Shown here: positions 21,170 through 32,400 of the stretch, one piece after another
Position numbering within the stretch: the stretch's first letter is position 1
Layout of the letters: each line of letters starts with the position of its first letter
Source: Haberlea rhodopensis
Taxonomy: Eukaryota > Streptophyta > Magnoliopsida > Lamiales > Gesneriaceae
Length of the DNA: 64,000 nt
Reading direction: 5' to 3'
Assembly: GCA_907163345.1 (NCBI GenBank)
Contig: CAJQUN010000035.1
Coordinates: forward strand, 2,415,973 to 2,479,972
Program-made: the position numbers and the translations under genes
Notes under the pieces: generated by a model
The model's database searches: none
Told to the model about the DNA's origin: nothing
What the model saw: only the letters and a program-made list of their open reading frames with translations

Positions 21170-22060
21170 CCGAACACGTAAATTTTATGATTCCGCTCCG
21201 ACGTACACCAATCGACGAATACCTCACACCACTATGATCATCATGATCCAATTATATAAAGCCCTCTAAAATTTCAAAGTTCCAACTACCGAAAGATGGC
21301 AAATTGATCGATCGAAGCCTAGCCTTGAAGAACCCTAAAACACGAAACTTTGTCCCTCGATTTCTCAATGATCGGAACACCATGTCGAAATTAAATCTGG
21401 TTTATTACTCCTTGTAACATGTAGATCCATAGCCCTCTAACAAACTGGATTCACAAATAAAAGAAAGTGTCCAATTTCAAATCGAATCTTACACCCCAAG
21501 AACCCTAAATTTTCGAAAGATTCCAAATTCGATTTCTCCCTCTTTTGAACACCAAATTGAAATTACTTTCGGGTTATTACTCATTATTAAATGATTAGTG
21601 AAAGCCCCATATCAGATTTCGATCTCGATCAAGGGGAGTGTCCAATTTTAGTCCCAAAACCCACGCCCTTTGAACCCTAGCAGGCAAAACTTCATTTGTT
21701 AAATTGCTCGACCATTCGAACGCCAAAGCTTAACCAACTTCGGATTTATATTTTACATTGTATGGGTAATAAAAGCCATTTATCATATATTTCTCACAAA
21801 CAAGGTAAGATGCTCGATTTTGAATCGAAGTTCGCGCCATAGAACCTTAAAATTTCGTAAAATTCAAACTTCGATTTCTCTCAAATTCAAACATCATTTT
21901 CAAATTAATTATCGGTTTATGATACTCATATCATGCTCATTAAAATCCCTCGGCCAATTTTGATTTCCAGATCGGGATTGACAGAATTTTGAATCGCAAT
22001 TTTTGCACCCATTAGCCTATAAAAAGCTCGAGATTTATCATTCGATTTCTCAATCACTTA
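21170..22060 (+). repeat. Degenerate tandem array with a 170-bp period
   Basis: Matching landmarks recur at about 170 bp. 'aaccctaa'-like words lie at 21331, 21501, 21673, 21843 and 22013. 'aaagccctct'-like words lie near 21258, 21429, 21602, 21772 and 21942. 'ttcgatttctc' follows each of several units. About five units are strongly diverged in sequence but steady in length. The array lies in the 5' leader of the LARD-like element, where no gag ORF remains. Confidence 0.75.
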
Positions 22061-23979
22061 AACAATTTTTTTTAAAAAATACACTAAGATTATGATAATT
22101 CATGTTCTATTTTATTTAAATTTTTGGTTAATAAGAATAAACTAAACTTTTAGATATTAGTATTATATGTTTCTTCAAAAAATTCTTTTAGCTTATTCTC
22201 TTCTCAATCTTATTTTTAAACTCATTTTTCATTGACAAACATATATGATGACCATATAATTTTTCTTGTAAGAATGACCTTAGACTTTGCAATTTTTCTT
22301 CGATGTTTTTAAGCTATAAACGTTTTGCAAATCGATAATCTTTATCAACATAAATTTAGAGGAATGTAATTTATAACTGCAATATAAGTGGTGTAGAACC
22401 TTTATTTCTTTTATATAATTATCATTACAAACTAATATTTTATTCAAATTAAAATATTACATATCTGATCCACATTACAAAAAGAAATGAACTCATAATA
22501 AATAATATTATATGTCCAAACGACACCACCAACATACATAAAACACAATAAACTGCAAAATAAAATACAACAGTAGAAACGTTGGGATTTCTTCAGACAT
22601 ATCTCGAAGCTCGCCCTCGTCCAGATGAACTACGATTGTTTCTTTCTTAGAACTTAAGTATATGATGCATTATATTTGGGTATATAAGATAATTTATATC
22701 AATTATTTTAACCATTAGGCATTTTAGTATATAATTTTTTATCAAGGAGTAATGATATTAGATTTTGGTTAATCATGAGAATGTAAGTAAATATCATATT
22801 TGGGTATATAAGATATATTTGATTATGATAAATTGAGAATTTGAATTTATGAATTTTCGATGGATGTAAGCTACAATTTGAATTAATTCTTAAGAAGAAT
22901 AATAATAATTAAGAATAGTGTGATTATATTTGGATTTAGAATAATATAGTCTTGGATTAAACCAAGAAATGATAATGTCTGAGGATACTAAGAATCCATT
23001 CTTAATTTAAGTATATAATGAGGAAAATCATGATTGGGTTCATATGGAATTATCTGGGTTAAAAGTAGAGGATACTCCGTAAGTACGATAATTTCTGAGT
23101 ATATTTCATAACGAGCTACCAAGATGTTACAAATCATGAAATGGAATGCAAGATGAATTTGATCTTAGGCATTATATAAATTTCGAAGGAACAAATTCAG
23201 ATTATGAGGCCCTTATTGGTCATAAGCATCAATTTTGGTACGATAAATAGTGCTTAGGTTTGTAAGATCATTGATACAAATTTGGAAAATTTGAAGAATA
23301 GATTATTTCAATTCTGAGATGTTTTATACTTCTTATTCAATCTTGAAATTTAAGCATATAATGTGATATTCACAATTGGGATATATGATGAGATGTATTG
23401 ATATCATTTTGGGATTTATAAGATAAGATATGTGGACATTAAATAAAGTGTTAAGTATCTCAGTATCTCATTTTGTTAAGGATATAAGTATTAATATTAG
23501 ATTTTCACTATTGATGAATTACGGAAATATAAGCAATTGGTATATATGGGTGCATAAGATATGTTGGGTTTAGATTAATATGAACATTTGGTTAACATAA
23601 GATATTGTAAGATATGGATATTAAGAATAATAAAATCATTTTGGACATCAATTATATAACCTTTTTGGTAATTGGAACAAGAGAAATCATGCTTAGACTT
23701 ATATCAAAATATGTTGGATGATATTCAAGACGATGGATTATTTCGTAACATTATGGATCGTAAGACTCAATTATTCCAAAATTAGTAATAGGCTTTTATT
23801 ATTTTCGGGTTTGTAAGAAATGCAATAAACCGATTTTATTATAAGGATATTAGTATTATGTTACCTCTAATTTACTACAGTACTAAGCGAGACAAAATAA
23901 AAAAGAAGAATGACAAGAGCTTGATATTATATATACAAACTAAGTTTCGAGGACGAAACTTCTCATAAGGAGGGAGGAA
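22061..23979 (+). other. Non-coding interior of the LARD-like element and its purine tract
   Basis: AT-rich sequence without ORFs. It has loosely recurring 'gggtatataagata' phrases (about 22675, 22800, 23390, 23550). A purine tract at 23967..23979 directly precedes the 3' LTR. Confidence 0.65.
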
Positions 23980-24924
23980 TGTGATAACCCACCACAAACC
24001 TTAACCAACATGGTAGTTTATGCATGTAATCACCTAATGCATATTCATGCACGCAAATTATTGAGCATTAACCAAGGTATAATTTTAATGTATTGAAATG
24101 ATAATAATGAAATGCATGTTACACCAATTATGTATGTAACTACCATTTTTTTTTATACGTTGAAGACAAATTAATAAGAGTGGCAAAAGACTGAGACTTG
24201 CAAATGTATGTCAAATACTTGCATTAGGATGGCATGACAAGACTTGGATTTATCTTGGGAAGACTTGCAAATAACTTGGGAAGAATGGCACAAGACTTGG
24301 AAACATGGGAAGACTTGGCAAGGAGAAAAATCATAAATTTCATCTATAAATTGTATCAAAATTTCATTTGGGAACAAAGTAAATACTATCAAACAAAACC
24401 ATTGTTTCTAGTTGTATTAGCAAGGAAAAAAGAAGATTTTGAAGCTTTTTGCAACCTACATAATCAGGTAAGTGGGCTCTTTTTTGTTATATTATTCCTT
24501 CGTTTTGAAAACGTATATATGAAAAATTCAGTCGAATCTGTGAACTATTTTAAAAACTATGTGGTGAAAAAAATTGAATATCGGGAGACAAGTGCTATGC
24601 GGAGCAACGTGCTACGTACGTGTGAGCCACATCTTGAACCAATGGGGCAAAGTGCTACACATATGGGAGCCACATCTTGAATTCGTAGGAGCCACTCTAT
24701 AATCCTTATGTTTCGCAGATCGATCTAATCGATCAGTATATGATATGTGTTCTGATATGATGCATCTTATATGGCTCAAAGGAACAAAATATGCAAAGTT
24801 CTGTTATATGTATTATTTCACACCAGTTTATGTTTTGATACCTGTTTCGAAATTTGTATAAGTATATGTTTTTTGCATATTCGATTGGCCCCCGCTTGCT
24901 GAGTGTCAACCAGAACACTCACCC
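23980..24924 (+). mobile_element. 3' LTR of the LARD-like element, truncated
   Basis: It starts TGTGATAACCCACC and aligns with the 5' LTR up to 'aacactcaccc' at 24924. There the TGTGGGGTCC end of another LTR begins. The last 290 bp of this LTR are missing from the window. Confidence 0.85.
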
Positions 24925-25421
24925 TGTGGGGTCCTCGTTACTTAATCTGTTATGTATCAGTTCATTATACATATGTGAGTAAGAATTAAGTAAATCATAC
25001 ACTAATTAAGAGTTTAATAATGTAGGTTGTTGCAAGTTGACAAAAATCATGTCATAATATACATCATATGTACAACAAAACAACCTAGACCAATTAACTC
25101 CTAAGCAGTGGTTCAGCTCGCAGCGGAATAAGACTCACAATCTCGTCCTCCCACGTCTATGAGTCCCTACAGAAACAACCACACAACATGAGTATAGATA
25201 AATAACCATCCCAGTGCGATATCAATGAGAAACATAAACGATAAAGCACTATAAACATCAACCGTGATTGTTCTGTATCATGCCTCATCAAATGCAAATA
25301 TGTCATGACATGTCTCATCCCTCATCCTTTTATAACCAGACCAATATGATATGCCTATCTCAGCTCAATATGTCAGTGGAACCTCTTCACATCTTCATAT
25401 TAGCAGCACATATCATAGTAC

Positions 25422-26926
25422 TGGTAGCGCTTTTATCGTGTACGCCCAAATTAACCCTTCTTCAGTTAATGACAAAAAATATGTAGTAGTGGAAGTAGGG
25501 ATCGATCTCACAGGGAAGGTAAATTTATTTTGTGCCAAAAGCGAATAGTAACAAGGGGGTTTAGGATGAATGATTACTACTAAGCAAATTCTAAAATTAA
25601 ACTAATTAACGAGATTACTAAGATGATTAAACTTATGAGAGCGAAGCGATTCTTGGTTTCCAGGTAACCGTACTTTTGGAAAATTATCTTTTAGTCATCA
25701 AATCAAAACATTCGAATTCTTTCAATTATCTATCGATTGGAAATTCAATTCCTACTCATCTTATTCGTAGTCAAAGAGAAAACAACATTCAATTCAACCC
25801 TTATCAAATCTCTAATCACCACTACAGCCGTTAATGATTAAATCAATGATAGTTTTCAAAACTAATGAGTTCGATAAATCTAATCAATGAAAACTACAGC
25901 CGTTAAAATTGATTACTCAACCGTTTATCCTAAGAATTCAACAACATCTACAGCCGGTTAATTATTGATCTTAGTTGTTTCTTAACAAACTATCGATTAT
26001 GCAATTGAATATTAGGTGATCGGTCTAATACACAAACACAACAATCATGGAATTCGAAATTTAAGAAACGAATTGAAATCGAATTATAATTCAACAATCA
26101 AAGCAAATTTTCATAAAAGGTTCAATTCCAAAAGCAGGTATCCCTTCAACCAAGAATCGAAGAGTTTTAGCCTAGCATAATTAAATCTAAAAACAATAAA
26201 AATTCAATGGAAAACATTAAATAAATAAAGGAAAAGAAATTACTATTATAAATCACGATTCCGGCTTGTCGATTCCGGTTCCGTTCTTCGTTGTTCTTGA
26301 AGAAAACTTAAAAATAAATTAATCTAAAATCTCCAAAATATTCTAAAGTATGAAAAAACTATGAAAAACTTGCTGCTAAAGACTGAATTTATCGAGTTAT
26401 GGGGGTTGGTGGTTGATAAAATAGGTTACAATCTTCTAAACATGGTAAAAGACCTAATTTCCTTATTTTCGGACTCTTCGGCGATCGATCGCCTGATGTG
26501 TGGCGATCGATCGCGAGGCTTTTATTTTTCAGAAAAATCATTGAGGCGATCGATCGCTATAAAGTGGCGATCGATCGCCGAGCTCCAGTAGACTTTGGCG
26601 ATCGATCGCCACTCCTTCGCGATCGATCGCTGACTCTTCAAATTTGTTGAAAATGTTTCTGTCCATAGGCGATCGATTGCCACTTCCGGGCGATCGATTG
26701 CCACTTCCAAAATTACGTTTTTGCCCTTTTCTTGATCAACTTTGAGTCCTTGTCATGCCCATGTCTCTCCTTGGTCTTTACACATCGTTTTTAGCTCGTT
26801 TTCTTCGATTATACCTACAATTACACAAATACACGATTAGGTAGCATACGTATCAATTTATCTATCAAAACCTACCAAATCGTAGACAATTAAGCACTCA
26901 AGATGTGTCTATTTCTAGTCACATCA
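25422..26926 (-). mobile_element. 3' LTR of the autonomous Athila
   Basis: On the minus strand it starts TGATGTGACTAG and ends in the TACCA complementary to 25422. A purine-rich tract precedes it (26927..26945). It contains four pairs of GGCGATCGATCGCC palindromes at 26480..26702. ORFs inside are shared by both LTRs. Confidence 0.93.
26480..26702 (-). repeat. Paired-palindrome module, four pairs, in the Athila LTR
   Basis: 14-bp sites start at 26480, 26502, 26545, 26566, 26597, 26618, 26668 and 26689. Within-pair distances are 22, 21, 21 and 21 bp; between-pair distances are 65, 52 and 71 bp. Core GGCGATCGATCGCC, with edge variants and two CGATTG variants in the last pair. The module starts about 224 bp from the LTR start and is repeated at 34850..35070 in the other LTR. 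Confidence 0.92.
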
Positions 26927-28333
26927 AACTCCACTTACTCTTTACTCGACCTCGAGTAAACAAACAAAACTACAATATTTGTGGTTGGCTCATAGATTCA
27001 TAACAAAGCAACTTGTCCTCACTTTAATGCCTCAACAATTTTAACATGCATAATAATGAACGGCGGTGAAAAGTTAACAGTGGAACAAGTTCAATCCCTA
27101 AACATTTCGTACCCAACGAAGTAGTGAACGTGTGTGTGTGGTCATAAACAAGTGTTGTGTACAAATTATAGATCCAAAATATGCAAAGCCATAATAGTTC
27201 AAGTCATACACTAACACAAGTATAAGCTCACTTGCACACTCTTCTCCACTATCTTAGCTACTTTGCAAACACAAATCAAGTAGGTCTTTATTAGCTTGTA
27301 GCTTGGCCTAGGTATTGGCTTATGAAAGAAAGGGTAAGGATATTCAAACAAGAGAGTATGATGAAATGCACACTAAAAGCTTCTCTTCTTGTATGAATTT
27401 TTCAACTTCGTTCTATTTCACAAGGTTTATTTCAACACTTTTCTTTTTTTGTGCCTTGGCTCCCCTTGGAGTCATATTTTTATCTATTTTTTTTTCAAGG
27501 CATCCCTTTTTCTTTCATGCATTCCATTCTTTTGACAATTAAGCTCACAAATATATTTCAATGATTCCCAAGTGCATTTGAATGAAATACATCATACTCC
27601 CTTAAAAGGTATGGATTAAAATCACATTTAGGTTTAAAGGGTAGGATGATAAGCTAGTCAAGAAATGTTGAATGGGGGTCTTTAGTATGCTTAGCATACT
27701 ACCATTCTTTTACATTTAAGGCTCAAAATAGGTACTAGAGAATGATTTTGTTTACATGGTAGGCTTGAAAGGCACAAACGCATCAAAGATCACATATATC
27801 ACTTTCATGTTTGCAAGTAGTCTAGACATACGCCTCAAAGAGCATGTAGTTAAGTTCTAGCATGTATTAGAGACTTCTTAAGACTAGCACAAAGTTCACA
27901 CAATCTTCACTAAGTTATGCACACTTCACAAGTCATGACAATAATGTGCTCAAAATATTCAACTTACTAAGTCAAAGTACACTTTGCATTAGAGTTCAAA
28001 GTGTTCCAAGGTTAACAATTCACCTATGTTTAAAAGCATGCATGATATCAATTAGGTTTCATCATGGGCTAGTGATTCTAAGCATGTGTTCATTACTAAC
28101 TATGAGCTCGATTTTTTTGTATTTTTGCAATAAGAAAAACAATAACACACTACTAATCCCTCCCCCATACTTAAATCTTACATTGTACCCAATGTAAGGC
28201 AAAAGACAAGAGAAAAGAAAAGTCTAACTAAAAAAGCAATAAAAAATAAAAAGAAAGGGAAACTAACTCCCCTTGGGTTGCCTCCCAAGCAGCGCCTCTG
28301 TTTAACGTCGGTGGCCCGACGCTATCCCCTTCC
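26927..28333 (-). other. 3' untranslated region of the autonomous Athila
   Basis: No env-like or other ORF is seen. It contains 'cccccatacttaaatcttacattgtacccaatg' near 28160 and 'gggttgcctcccaag' near 28276. Both are also present in the gag-only elements, which supports common ancestry. Confidence 0.7.
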
Positions 28334-29466
28334 TCAGTCAAAGGTAGGTGGGTCTTCTAGAGACACCTTGATGTCAACTCGTCCGCCGTCTTCATCTTGG
28401 ACACCTTCATAATAGTGCTTCAATCGGTGACCATTCACTGTGAATGTCTTCGTGGTGTCCAAACTCTGAATCTCAACTGCACCATAGGAAGACACATTAG
28501 TAACTACATAAGGACCATGCCACCTGGAACGAAGCTTACCTGGAAATAGACGAAGACGGGAATGGTAAAGGAGAACCTTCTGACCAACTTCAAAATGCCT
28601 CCTAGAGATCATCTTGTCGTGAAAATCCTTTGTCTTTTCCTTGTAACATCTGGCATTTTCATATGCCTCATTTCGAATCTCCTCAAGCTCTTGCAATTGC
28701 AGCTTCCTATGCACTCCACTTTCATCATAGTTCATGTTGAAGTTCTTCACTGCCCAGTACGCTTTGTGCTCCAACTCTACAGGAAGATGACACGGTTTAC
28801 CAAAAATCAGTCTATAAGGGGACATACCTATCGGGGTCTTGTATGCGGTCCTGTAGGCCCATAGTGCATCATCAAGTCTCAAGCTCCAATCTTTCCGTGT
28901 CGGGTTGACGGTTTTCTCCAATATGGCTTTGATTTCTCGGTTGGAGACCTCGGCTTGGCCATTTGTTTGCGGATGATAGGCAGTGGAGACCTTGTGAGTG
29001 ACGTGGTATTTCTTGAATAGACTGTCCACTGTCCTATTGCAGAAGTGTGTCCCTCGATCACTGATGATGGCTCGTGGGATTCCAAATCTAGAGAAAATGT
29101 TATGCTTGATAAAATCTGCAACAACCTTGGAATCGTTAGTCCGGGTAGCTATAGCTTTCACCCATTTCGATACATAATCAACAGCAAGCAGTATATAGGT
29201 ATGGCCAAAAGACATAGGAAAAGGTCCCATAAAGTCGATGCCCCACACATCAAAAATTTCAGAAATGAGAATGGGTTGTTGGGGCATCTCCTTTCTTTGG
29301 GAGAGATTACCTGTCAGTTGACATTGTGCACAGTTCTTGCAGAAAAGATATGAGTCACGAAATAGTGTGGGCCAAAAGAATCCACATTCTAGTACCTTTC
29401 TCGACGTCCTCTTTGCTCCAAAATGTCCACCACACGCATATGAGTGGCAGAATGTAAGAATGACAT
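28334..29466 (-). CDS. Athila integrase region (separate frame)
   Basis: The frame downstream of the RNase H ORF carries the zinc-binding H/C region (29290..29466), then the catalytic core and C-terminal domain to a stop at 28334. The open part from 29287 gives 317 residues. The first catalytic Asp is in WGIDFMGPF, the second in ISDRGTHF, and the Glu in NGQAEVSNREIK. The GPYVV region typical of the C-terminal domain follows. Together with the upstream ORF it forms one polyprotein interrupted by a single-base shift near 29575..29590. No chromodomain is visible, as expected for Athila. Confidence 0.9.
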
Positions 29467-32400
29467 TTACCTCTGTCTCGGGTATGCACTGTCGAATGAT
29501 TTGGTCCGCACAGTTCTTCCATAAGTAAGGGTCATCCCAGACGTAGTACTTGACATCACTTCTGATCTTGGCTCGTTGGGCCCTAGGAGTTCATGTGGTA
29601 GCAAATTAGAAGCTAAAAAATTCACAAGATGAGCGTACCATGGTAAATTGTCGTGTATGGGGAAAAGATGCTCATCCGGAAACTCCTCCTTCAAACACAG
29701 CTCATCGTCCAAATGTGGTAGGCGGCTTAAGTGGTCCACTACTTTGTTCTCGCTGCCCTTCTTATCTTTGATTTGGATGTCGAATTCACTCAAGAGCAAA
29801 ATCCATCTTATTAACCTTGGTTTTGCCTCCTTCTTCGTCATCAGGTAGCGAAGAGCTGCATGATCAGAATAAACAATCACTTTAGTACCAAGTAAATAAG
29901 ATCTAAATTTTTCAAGAGCAAAAACAACTGCTAATAGCTCCTTCTCAGTAGTAGAGTAGTTGCGTTGGGCGTCATTCAAGGTTTTGGATGCGTAGTAGAT
30001 GGCATGTGAAGCATTGCCCTCTTTTTGTCCCAAGACAGCACCAACCGCATAATCACTTGCATCGCACATGATCTCGAAAGGCTTGTTCCAGTCGGGTGGT
30101 TGGATAATAGGGGTAGAAGTCAATGACTTCTTCAGTGTATCAAAAGCACTCTTGCCTTCGTTAGTCATCTCAAATGGGACATCCTTTTGTAGTAGCTTGC
30201 ACAAAGGTGTAGCTATCTTGGCAAAGTCTTTGATGTACCTCTTGTAAAAACCTGCATGACCCAGAAACGAGCGCACATCCCGAACACAAGTAGGATAAGG
30301 TAAAGATTGCATGACATCAATTTTCGCCTTATCGACCTCTATACCATTTGCAGATACAACATGACCTAGCACTATACCTTGTTCGACCATAAAATGACAT
30401 TTTTCAGAATTTAAAACAAGGTTAGTGTCAATGCACTTTTTCAAAACCAGTGTAAGGCTAGATAAGCAATCCTTGAATGAGTTACCGTAAACAGTAAAAT
30501 CATCCATGAATACCTCTAAGATATGTTCAATAAACTCGGAAAAGATACTGACCATACACCGTTGAAAAGTAGCTGGGGCATTGCAGAGGCCAAAGGGCAT
30601 GCGACGGTAAGCGAATGTGCCGAACGGACATGTGAAGGTGGTCTTTTCTTGGTCCTCCGGAGCGATTGCAATCTGAAAATAGCCCAAATAACCGTCAAGA
30701 AAACAGTAAAATGAATGGCATGCTAACCTCTCAAGCATCTGATCAATAAAAGGTAGAGGGAAGTGGTCCTTTCGAGTCACAGCGTTGAGCTTCCGGTAGT
30801 CAATGCACACGCGCCAGCCATTTTGAATGCGTGTGGGTATAAGTTCATCGTCTTTGTTCTTGATCACAGTAATACCGGTCTTCTTAGGAACCACTTGTAC
30901 CGGACTAACCCATTGGCTATCAGATATAGGATATATCACGCCAACTGATAAGAGCTTCAGAATCTCCTCCTTCACCACATCCATCATGGGTGGGTTCAGC
31001 TTCCTTTGTGGTTGCCGTGTGAGGCTTCCTCCTTCCTCTAGTAAAATCCGGTGCATGCATGTGGAGGGATTGATTCCCTTTATGTCTGCAATGGTCCAAC
31101 CTATAGCAGTCTTGTGCTCCTTGAGCACATGAATCAGGTCCTTCTCTTGATCATCCCCCAACTTGTTGGAGATGATCACTGGTAGTGTATTACCTTCACC
31201 AAGGAATACGTACTTGAGATGAGTTGGCAGCGGCTTAAGCTCGATTTTGGGTGCCTGCAAAACAGATGGGGGAATCCTGGTATTAGAAACAGGTAATGAT
31301 ATAAAAGAAACAGTACCTGACTGAGATAGCTCAGGTGTATCATCCAGTGCGTCAACGGTGTGCTTCACTTCGTTCATGAGGGGTGGTGCTTCGTCTTCCT
31401 TCTCCATGTCCGTGGTAAGAGTGCTTTCCAGTTCATCTTTCCCTGTATTCTCAAAAACTTCCTGGGACAGGTATTTAATAACATCAACAGAGTACACAGT
31501 ATCATCATTATTGCAAGGATATTTCATGGCATCATAGATGTTAAATGTAACAATCTCACCATCAAATTCCATAGTGAGGGTACCACTATGCACATCTATC
31601 TTAGTCTTAGATGTTTTGAGAAACGGTCTTCCTAACAATATAGGACTACTCTTATCACCATTTTCCATGTCAAGAATATAAAAATCAGCAGGGAAGACTA
31701 GTTCATTTACTTGCACCAACACATCTTCAATCAAACCCCTAGGATATGCACTAGATCTATCCGCTAATTGAATTACCACTCCAGTAGGACTTAAGGGACC
31801 AAGTTGTAAAGAAGCATATATGGAATATGGCATAACATTAATTGATGCTCCTAGATCTAACATGGCTTTTTCAAGTCGAGTGGTACCAATGGTGCATGGA
31901 ATAGAGAACATACCTGGATCCTTACACTTGGCAGGGATTTTCCTCTGTATCACTGTTGAAACGTTTTCACCTAGTTCAACCTTCTGGGGTCCTTTCAATC
32001 GATGACTCCTCTTGGCAGTACACAATTCCTTTAGAAACTTCGCATAGCGAGGTACTTGTTGAATGGCGTCCAGCAATGGGATGTTTATCTCACATCTTCG
32101 GAAGGTCCCATATAAGCCTTTGAGTCCAGCGTCCTTCCTGTTATCTTTCAAAGCTTGGGGAAAAGGGGGTGGTACTTTATACTCAGAAAAAGAAGGAGGA
32201 TTACCTTTTGGTGTCTCGTGCTCGATCCCGGTCTTTCCTCCAACTTCCTTTTCTTCCTCACCCTTTGTTGGTTCTTTCTCTATCGTCTCTGGCACCTCCA
32301 ATTCCTTCCCACTCCTAGTTGTGATTGCATTGACATTTTCTCTCGGATTCACCACTGTTTGGGATGGTAGAGTGGTTGATCCGGTTGCTTCGACTCTATT

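Larger units (their letters stand above)
19963..24924 (+). mobile_element. Tekay-type element without pol genes (LARD-like)
   Basis: The 5' LTR 19963..20837 is followed by a primer site. The internal region (20838..23979) has no ORF of note and ends 'tttcgaggacgaaacttctcataaggagggaggaa', the usual 3' end of Tekay/Del pol plus purine tract. The 3' LTR begins at 23980 and is cut at 24924 by another LTR. The element is therefore a large derivative with no protein genes. The target duplication cannot be checked because the right end is lost. Confidence 0.8.

Noticed and set aside
26361..26591. A 76-codon ORF repeated at 34730..34960
   Set aside because: It lies in both Athila LTRs and runs through the palindrome module; an LTR artefact.
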